NCBI GenBank assembly: GCA_018780145.1
Contig: JADMKA010000149.1
Span: 1 to 43,578 of the forward strand
Direction of reading: 5' to 3'
DNA from: Vitreoscilla sp.
GTDB taxonomy: Bacteria; Pseudomonadota; Gammaproteobacteria; Burkholderiales; Burkholderiaceae_C
DNA length: 43,578 bases
Position 1 is the stretch's first letter. Every line of letters starts with the position of its first letter. The notes beneath the pieces were generated by a model. It did no database searches. It worked only from the letters and a program-made list of their open reading frames with translations, and was not told where the DNA came from. The position numbers were made by a program, and so were the translations under genes. This document shows, in pieces, positions 15,799 to 27,385 of the stretch.

Positions 15799-17013
15799 AT
15801 GACCCAAGCACCTCGCGCGCGCCTCGTTCGGCGCGCGTTCGTACTGGCATGCGCTGTCTCGCTCAATGCACATGCCGCCACCGAGGCGGTGGCTGACGAA
15901 AAGATCGTTCATCTGGCCGACTGGGCGACGCACAACGGCAATGCGCGCCACACTGGTTATGTACCGATGATCACGAAACCTGAAACCTTCTTCGTGAAGT
16001 GGAAGAAGAAGCTGAAGGTGTCGGGCGCTCTCAACATCGCGGCCACCGGTGGCGGCAACGCCTATGTGTCCGACCAGGTGTACTTTCAGACGGGTCACCT
16101 GTATGCACTGTCTCTGGCAGACGGCTCCATCGTGTGGTCCCACGAATTCACCAGCAACACTTTTGGCGGCATACCTTCCATGCACGCGCCGGCGTTCCAC
16201 AACGGCATGGCGGTGGTCAGCACGGGCGGCCATGAAGACGCTGCGCTCTGGGGCTACGACGCCGCCACCGGTGATCTGAAGTTCCGCTCGCAGATTTCTG
16301 CGCAATGGGAAACCTACTTGGCGCCAACGCCCTTCGCCAATACGCTGTACATGAACGGGGGCTACTATGGCGGCGCCTACGGCTTCAATTCGCGCAACGG
16401 TGGGCAGCGCTGGTTCACGGGGCTCGATCAATACGACCACTGGACGCCTGCCGTCGACAACGACTACGTTTACGCCTACACCACCCATCTGGACGTCCTG
16501 GATCGCCGCACCGGTGCCATCGTGAAAACGATCGCCGATCCCGGCTTTGAATGGTGGGGCTACAGCGTTGGTTGCGCACCGGTGCTGGGTGACCAGGGTG
16601 AGGTGCTGGTCACGAACGCCCACCGGCTGGTGAGCTTCGACCTTGCGACCAACTCGATCAATTGGGTGCAGCCAGTCGACGCGGGGTACTACGCTCTGAA
16701 CCAGATCTCGCTGGCCAACGGCATCATCTACTACGGCAAGGGCAACTTCGTCACCGTTCGCAAGGAGTCCAGCGGAAAGCAAGTCGCGCTTTGGCAAGCG
16801 CCTGCTGGAGCCACGATAGAGAGCGCCGTCGTCGTTACCAAGAACCTATTTTTCGTGAGCACCGACGCCGGCACGTATGCCGTCGATCGCGAAGCGCTGA
16901 CTGGCTTCGTATGGAAGAACGCGTCGCATGGCCAGCTCTCCCTTAGCCGGGAAGGCGTACTGCTGATCACCAGCGCCGATGGCGTCGTGACTGCGGTGCA
17001 GGTAGGGAGTTGA
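15799..17013 (+). CDS. Exported PQQ-binding-like beta-propeller protein
   Basis: The protein has 404 residues with a signal peptide (FVLACAVSLNAHA) and seven or so blades of the PQQ-like type: GHLYALSLADGSIVWSHEF, LWGYDAATGDLKFRSQI, YGFNSRNGGQRWFTG, LDVLDRRTGAIVKTI, RLVSFDLATNSINWVQPV, TYAVDREALTGFVWKN. Such propellers occur as scaffolds (BamB), as dehydrogenases that bind PQQ, or as free secreted proteins. No cytochrome motif or catalytic Asp/Glu pair is evident, so a binding or scaffold role seems more likely than a dehydrogenase. AGGAGG is a strong ribosome-binding site. The 305-base gap before it (15494-15798) shows nothing I can name. Confidence 0.75.
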   Translation: MTQAPRARLVRRAFVLACAVSLNAHAATEAVADEKIVHLADWATHNGNARHTGYVPMITKPETFFVKWKKKLKVSGALNIAATGGGNAYVSDQVYFQTGHLYALSLADGSIVWSHEFTSNTFGGIPSMHAPAFHNGMAVVSTGGHEDAALWGYDAATGDLKFRSQISAQWETYLAPTPFANTLYMNGGYYGGAYGFNSRNGGQRWFTGLDQYDHWTPAVDNDYVYAYTTHLDVLDRRTGAIVKTIADPGFEWWGYSVGCAPVLGDQGEVLVTNAHRLVSFDLATNSINWVQPVDAGYYALNQISLANGIIYYGKGNFVTVRKESSGKQVALWQAPAGATIESAVVVTKNLFFVSTDAGTYAVDREALTGFVWKNASHGQLSLSREGVLLITSADGVVTAVQVGS

Positions 17014-17027
17014 GCGCACTTGCGTTT

Positions 17028-17060
17028 GCCGGCCGCCGTCTCTGTGAGGTGGCGGCTGGC
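17028..17060 (+). terminator. Hairpin downstream of the propeller gene
   Basis: GCCGGCCGCC (17028-17037) pairs with GGCGGCTGGC (17051-17060), one G-U pair, 13-base loop, 15 bases after the stop. Only TT follows, so it is a weak terminator candidate. The remaining bases to 17371 contain no gene that I can support. Confidence 0.4.
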
Positions 17061-17371
17061 TTGCCCAGTGCTGCGAACCATCGTGCGACCGAGCCTATGC
17101 CGAACGTGGGCTGACTGCTCCTGGCCGAGGCGGCGCTGTCAGCAGGGGCTGGAAGGCGAAAGGTCGGGGCAGACTGGGTGCGGGCGTTCAGATTTCCGAG
17201 TCGACGGTCGGCTCGAACCAGAACCTGCCAGCAAGCGTGAGTGCACCGGCCACCGTCCGCACACGCTGCATTCCTGTCCGTCGGGTCGCCATGGCGAAGA
17301 TCGTGCTTGGTCGGTCCCGCTCAATGGATTGAATTTCATGACACTTCCCAGCGCCAGGGCCTCGTCGCCGC

Positions 17372-17920
17372 CTACAACCCCCTCGCCATAAACCGCCAAA
17401 CCCCCATCAACGCCACCGGCGCCTCGCTGCCCGCATAGGGCGCGCAGTCGGTGAACCCCGCCGCGGCATAGAGCCGGTGCGCGGCATGCATGAACGGCGC
17501 CGAGTCCAGCACGGCCGTGTCACAGCCGAAGGCCCGCGCATGGCCGATCAGCCGCTGCAGCATCGCTTCGCCCAGGCGCAGGCCGCGGTGGCTGGGGCGG
17601 ACGTAGATGCGCTTGAACTCGGCGGTGCGGGGGGCGATGCGCCGCAGGCCGCACAGGCCGGCGAGGGTGCCGCCGTGCTCGACGAGGTAGAACACGCCGT
17701 CGGGTGGCTTCTTGCCGTACGTCGCATCGAGTTTCCTGGCGACATAGTCTTCCACCGACCAGGGTGGCGGGGCGGCGCCGGTGGTGGCCAGCAGGTGCGC
17801 GGCGATGCCTTCGCTGACCCAGCGCATGTATTCGACGGTGAGGCCAAGCACCGCGGCCCGGTCCACGCTGAGATCGATCTGCCGGAACTGCGGTGCGGGG
17901 GTGGGCGGCGTGGAGGTCAT
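17372..17920 (-). CDS. GNAT-family N-acetyltransferase
   Basis: This 182-residue enzyme transfers an acetyl group from acetyl-CoA. The core is clear: FYLVEHGGTLAGLCGLRRI (strands 2-4), EFKRIYVRPSHRGLRLGEAML with the pyrophosphate-binding RGLRLG turn, and APFMHAAHRLYAAAGFTDC near the end, a pattern common in small-molecule acetyltransferases. The substrate is unknown. The frame is open further upstream, but the ATG at 17920 places the first strand correctly. It stands alone on the minus strand, and the 260 bases before the next start (17921-18180) hold nothing recognisable. Confidence 0.82.
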   Translation of the reverse strand: MTSTPPTPAPQFRQIDLSVDRAAVLGLTVEYMRWVSEGIAAHLLATTGAAPPPWSVEDYVARKLDATYGKKPPDGVFYLVEHGGTLAGLCGLRRIAPRTAEFKRIYVRPSHRGLRLGEAMLQRLIGHARAFGCDTAVLDSAPFMHAAHRLYAAAGFTDCAPYAGSEAPVALMGVWRFMARGL

Positions 17921-18180
17921 GCGGCACTCTAGCCCGGCGGTGTGGCCTGGCACTCGAGCGCCTCAATCTCCCTGCAGATTTGCCCGCGAGCATCGGGGCG
18001 TCCCATGAAGACAGTGCAGCGGTCCGCCATGCAGCGCGTTGCACGCCCCCGATCTCCTCGAGCCGATGGCCCTGCCAGAGGATGGAGCGCGGCAAACAGC
18101 GCTTTGCTTCCTGCAATCAGCTACAGAAAAAGCGGGAGAATGTCACCGCAGTAGAAGATGAGGGGCTGGAGGGTTCGATC

Positions 18181-21369
<3,189 letters not shown>

Positions 21370-21450
21370 ACAACTGGGAACGAGAGTGCCGCAAGCAGCG
21401 CCCTCCAGTCGCCAAGTGGCGCGTTCAGTGCCTGCCCTCGGCCGCCGTGG

Positions 21451-22470
21451 CTACCGCGCAGTCCCGGTTGCCCAGGCCTTGCGAAGCAGTCGGCCGCAGA
21501 TGGCCGAATCGAAACCGGTGCCGGGCAGCGTGGTGCGCCGGGCGAGCACGCCGTAGGTGGTCCTGCTGGCGTCGATCCAAGGGTGGAAGCCGAAAGCGCC
21601 GGTGCTGCTGAAAGCGCCATCGCCCACCGTGGGGTCGGCATCGACCCAATGGCCCATCGAATACTCCCAGTTCTCGTTGGGCGGTGTGGGGCTGTACACG
21701 GCCTGACTGCAGGTGGTGGGGTTGGTGCACACCGCGCTGCTGCCCAGCCAGGCATTCATATGCAACGAGCCGGCAAGCACCTTGCGCAGAAAGCGTGCGT
21801 AGTCGGCCGCCGTGGTCACGACACCACCCCCAAGCTGGGGCTGGCTGTAACTCAGCGCGATATCCGTACCGAGCAGCCTGCGCACTTCCAAGGCCAGCGC
21901 GACGCTGTTCAACGAACCCAGGCCATTCAGGCTCGCGTGCTTTTGCATGTGCCCGCCGTCATAGTTGAACTTGCCGTCGGAAGATGCGGTGTAGTCGCCG
22001 TTGCTGCCCTTGTGCAGGCATGAATTGACGGTGTCGGTAAAGCGGCAGCTGCCGAAGGCATCGAAGCTGACGTAGCCGCTGTGAAACTGCAGGAACTTGA
22101 TGTCGGCCGCATTCAGGACGCCGCCGCGCTTCTCGGCGGCATAGGCAGCGTAGATCCACTTCGAGGCGGAGGCCACTGCCATGACCGTCGTGGCGGTGTA
22201 GGTGGGGCTGCCACTGGCCGCATCCGTCGAGCCAGAAGCCAGGGTGCCCGTCGCGTCACCGATTTCCCAGTAGAAGGGCTTGATGGATCTGCAGGCGTTC
22301 GTGTCGCTGGCGGCAGTGGATTGGGCTGCCTGGGTACGTTGCGCCAAACTGGGCGTCGGCGCTGGCGTGGTGCCATCACTCCCGCCGCCGCCACACCCGG
22401 CAATCATTCCGGTGGCGGTGATTGCCACCTTCCACGTGGCGAAGCGTAGGCAGGATCGATGTATTGGCAT
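21451..22470 (-). CDS. Serine-hydrolase-like lipoprotein (beta-lactamase/PBP fold)
   Basis: This 339-residue exported lipoprotein has a lipobox in ATGMIAGC followed by a Gly/Ser-rich tether. The mature part has SASKW with an SxxK nucleophile motif, FNYDGGHMQKHA at the usual YxN position, and QLGGGVVTTAADYARFLRKVL, typical of class C beta-lactamase/D-aminopeptidase-type hydrolases. It is short for the fold and Cys-containing, so it may act as an esterase or peptidase at the outer membrane rather than as a beta-lactamase. The ATG at 22470, with GGGAG ten bases upstream, begins one base after the MarR stop, so both are one transcript and MarR probably controls it. Confidence 0.7.
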   Translation of the reverse strand: MPIHRSCLRFATWKVAITATGMIAGCGGGGSDGTTPAPTPSLAQRTQAAQSTAASDTNACRSIKPFYWEIGDATGTLASGSTDAASGSPTYTATTVMAVASASKWIYAAYAAEKRGGVLNAADIKFLQFHSGYVSFDAFGSCRFTDTVNSCLHKGSNGDYTASSDGKFNYDGGHMQKHASLNGLGSLNSVALALEVRRLLGTDIALSYSQPQLGGGVVTTAADYARFLRKVLAGSLHMNAWLGSSAVCTNPTTCSQAVYSPTPPNENWEYSMGHWVDADPTVGDGAFSSTGAFGFHPWIDASRTTYGVLARRTTLPGTGFDSAICGRLLRKAWATGTAR

Positions 22471-22471
22471 G

Positions 22472-22978
22472 TCAATTTCTCCCTGAATCATCGGGCCCCA
22501 GGTTGTCGTGCACGCGTTGCAGCAGGGTGCGCAGTTGCTCTCGCTCGGCGGCGCTGAAGCCGGCCACCGCGCGGGTGGCCACCTGGCGGGTGCGCTGTTG
22601 CAGGCTGCGCTGCAGCGCGCGGCCGGTGGCGGTGAGATCCAGCCGCAGGTTGCGGCGGTCGTCGGCATCGGCCTGGGCGTCCAGCAGCCCGCGTTCGCGC
22701 AGGCCCTTGATCAGGCGCGCCAGCTGGGCCTTGTCGCGCCCGCTGTGCTGCACCAGATCGCTCTGGGTGCTGCCGGGCGCGCGGCTGAAGTAGCCCAGCA
22801 CCTTGCTTTCCATGTGGGTCAGCGCCTGGGGGTCGTCGCGCAGGGCCTGGTACTGCTGCGAGCGCACCTGGTGCATCACCCGGTGCACCAGCTCCAGCAG
22901 TTCGTCCCCGGACGCCTGTGGGGTCTTGGCGACCGGTTGGTTGACATTGTCAATTGGTTTGCCCATGATGGGAGACAT
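22472..22978 (-). CDS. MarR-family transcriptional regulator
   Basis: This 168-residue regulator has the MarR core: helix LLELVHRVMHQVRSQQYQAL, then ALTHMESKVLGYFSRAPGSTQSDLVQHSGRDKAQ (two blocks) with the recognition helix, LIKGLRERGLLDAQADADDRRNLRL (wing with the conserved DxR), and a C-terminal dimerisation helix. Such proteins usually repress themselves and a neighbour and release DNA on binding a phenolic or other small ligand. The start is uncertain (ATG at 22978 or 22966). The palindrome at 22941-22953 would then lie inside the first codons, which is unusual and may argue for a later start. It diverges from the siderophore-interacting protein and is followed closely by the lipoprotein gene. 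Confidence 0.85.
   Translation of the reverse strand: MSPIMGKPIDNVNQPVAKTPQASGDELLELVHRVMHQVRSQQYQALRDDPQALTHMESKVLGYFSRAPGSTQSDLVQHSGRDKAQLARLIKGLRERGLLDAQADADDRRNLRLDLTATGRALQRSLQQRTRQVATRAVAGFSAAEREQLRTLLQRVHDNLGPDDSGRN
22941..22953. promoter_or_regulatory. Likely MarR operator, perfect copy
   Basis: TTGACATTGTCAA is a perfect palindrome around a central T. Its left half TTGACA could also be the -35 of the rightward gene, with CATGAT at 22964-22969 as -10 (17-base spacing). Confidence 0.6.
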
Positions 22979-22984
22979 TGTCAA
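22974..22984. promoter_or_regulatory. Likely MarR operator, second partial copy
   Basis: GACATTGTCAA repeats the inner part of the palindrome at 22941 about three helical turns away. Two copies in a divergent region fit binding of two MarR dimers. Confidence 0.55.
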
Positions 22985-23003
22985 CTATTCAAAGCCATCT
23001 GTC

Positions 23004-23738
23004 ATGAGCAGCATCCTGGGCCGCGTGCAGCGTGTCCGCCATGAACTGAAGTTCCGTGACCTGCAGGTGCTGCGCGTGCAGACCCTGAGCCCGCATGTGC
23101 GCTCGGTCACGCTCACTGGCGAGTCGCTGGCCGATTTCGTCAGCCCGTCGTTCGACGACCACGTCAAGATCTTCATCGACACCGGCGCCGAGGAGCCGGT
23201 GCGCCGTGACTACACCCCGCGCGGCTTCGACAACGCCGCCTGCGAGCTGACGCTCGAGTTCGCGCTGCATGGCGACGGCCCGGCCGCCCAATGGGCAGCG
23301 CAGGCCGAGCCTGGGCAGCGCCTGCGCATCGCCGGTCCGCGCGGCTCGTTCCTGATCCCGCTGGATTACGACTGGCACCTGCTGGTTGGCGACGAGACCG
23401 CGCTGCCGGCCATCGCCCGCCGGCTGGAGGAGTTGCCGGCCGGCGCCCGCGCCATCGCCATCATCCAGGCGCCGGATCCGGCCGACCGGCGTGCGCTGCC
23501 CACGGCGGCAGCGGTCGAGCTGAGCTGGGTCGACGACGGCGCCGCCGCGCTGGCCTTGCTGCGCGGCATGGCCCTGCCGGCCGGGGAAGGCTATGTCTGG
23601 GCCGCGGGCGAGGCCGCGGAGATGGCCGAGCTGCGCCGTGTGCTGGTCGACGAAAAGGGCCACGACAAGCGCGCGATCCGCGCCGCGGCCTACTGGAAGC
23701 GCGGCGCCAGCGCGCACCACGAGACCTTGGAGAGCTGA
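23004..23738 (+). CDS. Siderophore-interacting (ferric-siderophore reductase) protein
   Basis: This 244-residue cytoplasmic flavoprotein of the SIP/ViuB group releases iron from imported ferric siderophores by reduction. The FAD-binding barrel has VKIFIDT and RRDYTPRGFDNAACELTLEF, with the RxYTxR flavin motif. The NAD(P)-like domain has WHLLVGDETALPAIARRLEELPAG, and the end YVWAAGEAAEMAELRRVL with AAYWKRGASAHHE is characteristic of the family. The ATG at 23004 has no strong ribosome-binding site. It diverges from the MarR gene, and both share the TTGACATTGTCAA sites, so it is probably controlled by that regulator. Confidence 0.88.
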   Translation: MSSILGRVQRVRHELKFRDLQVLRVQTLSPHVRSVTLTGESLADFVSPSFDDHVKIFIDTGAEEPVRRDYTPRGFDNAACELTLEFALHGDGPAAQWAAQAEPGQRLRIAGPRGSFLIPLDYDWHLLVGDETALPAIARRLEELPAGARAIAIIQAPDPADRRALPTAAAVELSWVDDGAAALALLRGMALPAGEGYVWAAGEAAEMAELRRVLVDEKGHDKRAIRAAAYWKRGASAHHETLES

Positions 23739-23746
23739 GCCTCAGC
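23734..23746. repeat. Small palindrome at the SIP stop codon
   Basis: GCTGAGCCTCAGC is a perfect 6-1-6 inverted repeat covering the SIP stop. It lies 23 bases before the first copper-operon gene and could be a weak hairpin or an operator. Confidence 0.3.
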
Positions 23747-23768
23747 GCGAATCCGATACAGTCGCGGC

Positions 23769-24158
23769 ATGGGTTCGACGCTGCGGGCGCTGTGCGTGTG
23801 GTTGGTGATGCTGGCCTTGCCTTTCCAGGGCATGGCCGCGGCCAGCCTGCGCCACTGCGGCCCGGCCCATGAAGCCCCTGCGCCTGCCGCGGTGGCTGCC
23901 GGCCACGACCATGCCCAGCACCACCACGCTAGCGAATCCAGCCCGTCCAAGCCGGGCCACGGCGCTCAGGCCGTGGCAGCCAAGGCCGGCAGTTGCAGCG
24001 CCTGCGCCGCCTGCTGCGCGGCCGCTGCGCCACCCGCCAGCCTGCCACTGCTGGCCGAGCCCGCGCTCGCGGGCTTCGAGCCGCCAGCGCTGCAGGTGTC
24101 GGTGTTGCCCTTCCTGACCACCGGGCTCGAGCGGCCACCCCGAGCCCACCTCGCCTGA
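23769..24158 (+). CDS. Small exported His/Cys-rich protein at the head of the copper operon
   Basis: This 129-residue protein has a signal peptide (LCVWLVMLALPFQGMAAA), then a His-rich tract (AGHDHAQHHHA) and a Cys-rich tract (CSACAACC) that suit soft-metal binding. The pattern resembles the small DUF2946-like periplasmic proteins that precede copper efflux genes; the family call is tentative. It starts 30 bases after the SIP stop, with no clear ribosome-binding site. It is the first of five genes on one strand, all exported and all compatible with periplasmic copper handling. A metal-buffer or sensing role is inferred. Confidence 0.6.
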   Translation: MGSTLRALCVWLVMLALPFQGMAAASLRHCGPAHEAPAPAAVAAGHDHAQHHHASESSPSKPGHGAQAVAAKAGSCSACAACCAAAAPPASLPLLAEPALAGFEPPALQVSVLPFLTTGLERPPRAHLA

Positions 24159-24160
24159 TC

Positions 24161-24178
24161 CGCCGGCGCGCGCCGGCG
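24161..24178. repeat. 18-bp perfect GC palindrome between copper-operon genes
   Basis: CGCCGGCGCGCGCCGGCG is self-complementary and begins two bases after the first gene's stop. It may attenuate downstream genes or protect mRNA ends. Confidence 0.45.
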
Positions 24179-24236
24179 TCAGCTGTCTTGGCGCCGGCCG
24201 CTGCCGGGGCCAGAACCGTGTTCCTGCGAGGTTCCC

Positions 24237-24530
24237 ATGCATGCATTCCCCCTACCCGGGCGCTGGGCCGTGCTGTGGCTGCTGGCCGCATCGGCGGCCC
24301 AGGCCCAGCCAGCGCCACGCGCCGAGCGGCCCGATCCCCTGAACCCAAAGGCGGCCGTGCCGCCGGCCACCCATGTGTCGCCACTGGCGGGCTACAAGGC
24401 CCTGGGCACCACCGCCGTCGGGCCATGGAAGGACGCCAACGAGGCGGTGAACCGCATCGGCGGCTGGCGGGCCTACGCCCGCGAGGCGCAGGCACCGGCC
24501 GCGCCGGCGTCCGTTCCGGCCGCGCGCTGA
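24237..24530 (+). CDS. Small exported protein of the copper operon
   Basis: This 97-residue protein has a signal peptide (VLWLLAASAAQAQ). The mature part is short and Pro/Ala-rich with the block PLNPKAAVPP followed by YKALGTTAVGPWKDANEAVNRIGGWRAYA, which looks strongly constrained and is familiar from proteins encoded beside TolC-like and multicopper-oxidase genes. I cannot assign a function. GAGG lies before the ATG. It precedes the TolC-like gene by ten bases, so the two are co-translated. Confidence 0.65.
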   Translation: MHAFPLPGRWAVLWLLAASAAQAQPAPRAERPDPLNPKAAVPPATHVSPLAGYKALGTTAVGPWKDANEAVNRIGGWRAYAREAQAPAAPASVPAAR

Positions 24531-24540
24531 AGGGGGCCAC

Positions 24541-25953
24541 ATGGACGGCACCCTTTCCCGATCCTGCATGGCGTGGCTGGCCAGCATCACGCTGCTGAGT
24601 GGCTGCACGAGCTTCAGCCCCGACGGTGGCTTTGCCCCGGTTCAGCAGACCGCCCGCGAGCGCCTGGGCCAGGAGATCCGCTGGGCGCGCACGGACGATG
24701 AACAGGCGGCGATCGACCAGCGCGTGGCGGCGCTGCTGGCGCAGCCGCTGTCCATCGACGATGCCGTGCAACTGGCCTTGCTCAACAACAAGGGGCTGCA
24801 GGCGGCGTTCTTCGAGCTGGGCATCGAAGAGGCCGATGCCGTGGCCGCCGGCCGCCTGCCCAACCCCGGTTTCAGCTGGGCCCGGCTGACCCGCGGCAGC
24901 GAGCTGGAGATCGAGCGTGGCCTGCACCTGGATCTGGCCCGCCTGCTGGCGCTGCCGCTGTTGCAGGAGGTCTCGTCGCGCCGTTTCGCGCAGGCGCAAT
25001 CGGCCGCGGCGATGCAGGTGCTGGCGCTGGCCGGCCAGACGCGCCAGGCCTGGGTGGCCGCCGTCGCGGCCGAGGAGTCGGTGCGCTACGCCACCCAGGT
25101 GATGCAGGCGGCCGAGGCCAGCGCCGAGCTGGCACGCCGCATGGCGCAGGTGGGCAACTTCAGCAAGCTGCAGCAGGCGCGCGAGCAGTCGTTCTACGCT
25201 GATGCGGCGCTGGGCCTCGCGCGCGTCGAGCAGGCCCGGCGTTCGACGCGCGAGCGCCTGACCCGCCTGCTGGGCCTGTGGGGTTCGCAGGCGGCCTACC
25301 GCCTGCCCGAGCGCCTGCCCGAGCTGCCCGGTGCACCGAAGGAACTGCCGGATGTCGAGCGCACCGCCATCGCGCAGCGCCTGGACGTGCAGGGCGCCCG
25401 CCTGGCCACCGAGCAGACAGCGCGCCAGCTGGGCCTCACGCAGGCCACACGCTTCGTCAACGTGCTGGAGCTGGGGGCGGTGCGCAACAGCTCGAACGAG
25501 GCGCCAGTGCAGCGTGGCTGGGAGGTCAGCCTCGAGCTGCCCTTGTTCGACGGTGGCAGCACCCGCCTGGCACGGGCCGAGAGCGTCTACCGGCAGCAGC
25601 TGATGCGGGCCGCGGAGACGGCGATCAACGCCCGCTCCGAGGTGCGCGAGGCCTACGGCGCCTACCGCACGGCCTGGGACATCGCCCGGCACCACCGCGA
25701 CGAGATCGTGCCCCTGAGGGCCCGCATCGCCGAGGAGAACCTGCTGCGCTACAACGGCATGCTGATCGGCGTGTTCGAGCTGCTGGCAGACGCCCGCTCG
25801 CAAATCGCCGGTGTCAACGCCGCCATCGACGCGTTGCGCGACTTCTGGATCGCCCAGGCCGATCTGGACATGGCCCTCGTCGGCCGCCCTTTGCTGGCCA
25901 CGCCCCTGAGCAACCCCGCCGCTGCCGGCGACACCGGCGGCGCCGGCCACTGA
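24541..25953 (+). CDS. TolC/CusC-family outer-membrane efflux lipoprotein
   Basis: This 470-residue protein has the lipobox TLLSGC, Cys at residue 22. Two repeated outer-membrane-efflux halves follow with long coiled helices (DDAVQLALLNNKGLQAAFFELG opening the first; QRLDVQGARLATEQTARQLGL the second). The GWEVSLELPLFDGGS strand belongs to the barrel and ARAESVYRQQLMRAAETA to the coiled tunnel. It would form the trimeric exit duct of an efflux system. No membrane-fusion protein or RND pump is beside it, so it must pair with components elsewhere or act differently. It is flanked by the small exported gene and the multicopper oxidase. Confidence 0.85.
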   Translation: MDGTLSRSCMAWLASITLLSGCTSFSPDGGFAPVQQTARERLGQEIRWARTDDEQAAIDQRVAALLAQPLSIDDAVQLALLNNKGLQAAFFELGIEEADAVAAGRLPNPGFSWARLTRGSELEIERGLHLDLARLLALPLLQEVSSRRFAQAQSAAAMQVLALAGQTRQAWVAAVAAEESVRYATQVMQAAEASAELARRMAQVGNFSKLQQAREQSFYADAALGLARVEQARRSTRERLTRLLGLWGSQAAYRLPERLPELPGAPKELPDVERTAIAQRLDVQGARLATEQTARQLGLTQATRFVNVLELGAVRNSSNEAPVQRGWEVSLELPLFDGGSTRLARAESVYRQQLMRAAETAINARSEVREAYGAYRTAWDIARHHRDEIVPLRARIAEENLLRYNGMLIGVFELLADARSQIAGVNAAIDALRDFWIAQADLDMALVGRPLLATPLSNPAAAGDTGGAGH

Positions 25954-25969
25954 ACCCGAGGACCAACTC

Positions 25970-27385
25970 ATGGTTTCCCGACGCAATCTCCTGGGCGGTG
26001 CCGGCCTGATGACGGCCGCCGTCGGCAGCGCGGCGGTCAGCCGCGTGGCGCTGGCCGCCTTGCCCGAACCGGTCATCCAGACCCGGCCCGACACCATGCC
26101 GCCGCTGGCGCCGCCCGACGGCCGGCCCTACCGCCCGGTGGTCACGCTCAACGGCTGGACGCTGCCCTGGCGCATGAACAACGGCGTGAAGGAGTTCCAC
26201 CTCGTCGCCGAACCGGTGGTGCGCGAGATGACGCCCGGCTTCCAGGCGCATCTGTGGGGCTACAACGGCCAGAGCCCGGGCCCGACCATCGAGGTGGTGG
26301 AGGGCGATCGGCTGCGCATCTTCGTCACCAACAAGCTGCCCGAGCTGCACAGCGTGCACTGGCACGGCCAGCGCCTGCCCAACGGCATGGACGGCGTCAC
26401 CGGCCTGACCCAGCCCGGCATCCCGCCGGGCAAGACCTTTGTGTACGAGTTTGTGGCACGGCGCCCCGGCACCTTCATGTACCACCCGCATGCCGACGAG
26501 ATGGTGCAGATGGCAATGGGCCTGTACGGCCTGTGGATCACCCATCCGAAGGCGAAGCACCCGTTGATCGACGAGGTGGACCGCGACTTCTGCTTCCTGC
26601 TCAATGCCTTCGACATCGAGCCCGGCAGCTTCACGCCCAAGGTGATGACGATGCTGGACTTCAACCTCTGGGCCTGGAACAGCCGCGTGTTCCCCGGCAT
26701 CGACCCGCTGGTGGTGCGCCAGCACGACAAGGTGCGCATTCGCGTCGGCAACCTGACGATGACCAACCACCCGATGCACCTGCACGGGCACGAGTTCGTG
26801 GTGACCGGCACCGACGGTGGGCCGGTGCCGAAGACGGCCCGCTGGCCCGAGGTGACCACCGACGTGGCGGTGGGCCAGATGCGGCAATTCGAGTTCCTGG
26901 CGGACGAGGAGGGCGACTGGGCCTTCCACTGCCACAAGAGCCACCACACGATGAACGCCATGGGCCACAACGTGCCGACGATGATCGGCGTGGACCACCG
27001 CAGCGTCGCGCGGCAGATCACCCAGCTGGTGCCGGACTACATGGTGATGGGCGAGCGCGGCATGCACGACATGACCGAGATGGAGATGCCGCTGCCCGAC
27101 AACACGGCGGCGATGATGACCGGCACCGGCCCGTTCGGTGCGGTGGGCATGGGCGGCATGTTCAGCGTGCTGAAGGTGCGCAGGAACCAGAAGGCGGGCG
27201 ACTACAGCGACCCCGGCTGGTTCACTCACCCGCCCGGCACCGTGGCCCGCGAGTGGGCCGGTGGTCTCGCCGAGCCGGCACGCGGAGCCGGCGCCGGCGG
27301 CACCTCGATGGCCCCGGCGGCGAAGCCGGCCGAGCCGGTGCAGGTCCAGATCCGCAAACCCCAAGGCGGCCACGGCGGCCATTGA
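25970..27385 (+). CDS. Multicopper oxidase, copper-resistance type
   Basis: This periplasmic laccase-like enzyme of 471 residues oxidises Cu(I), or phenols, with O2. A Tat leader begins MVSRRNLLGGAGL. Copper-binding motifs are all present: HSVHWHGQ, MYHPHADEM, NHPMHLHGHEF and DWAFHCHKSHHTMNAMGHN, the last with the type-1 Cys and its ligands. The C-terminal part is Met/His-rich (MHDMTEMEMPLP, MGMGGMFS, terminal GGHGGH), as in copper-tolerance enzymes. It follows the TolC-like gene by 16 bases and overlaps the next gene by one base (TGATG). Confidence 0.92.
   Translation: MVSRRNLLGGAGLMTAAVGSAAVSRVALAALPEPVIQTRPDTMPPLAPPDGRPYRPVVTLNGWTLPWRMNNGVKEFHLVAEPVVREMTPGFQAHLWGYNGQSPGPTIEVVEGDRLRIFVTNKLPELHSVHWHGQRLPNGMDGVTGLTQPGIPPGKTFVYEFVARRPGTFMYHPHADEMVQMAMGLYGLWITHPKAKHPLIDEVDRDFCFLLNAFDIEPGSFTPKVMTMLDFNLWAWNSRVFPGIDPLVVRQHDKVRIRVGNLTMTNHPMHLHGHEFVVTGTDGGPVPKTARWPEVTTDVAVGQMRQFEFLADEEGDWAFHCHKSHHTMNAMGHNVPTMIGVDHRSVARQITQLVPDYMVMGERGMHDMTEMEMPLPDNTAAMMTGTGPFGAVGMGGMFSVLKVRRNQKAGDYSDPGWFTHPPGTVAREWAGGLAEPARGAGAGGTSMAPAAKPAEPVQVQIRKPQGGHGGH

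Noticed and set aside
21410-21421. Short hairpin CGCCAAGTGGCG after the sensor kinase
   Set aside because: Five pairs and no T run; too weak to call a terminator.
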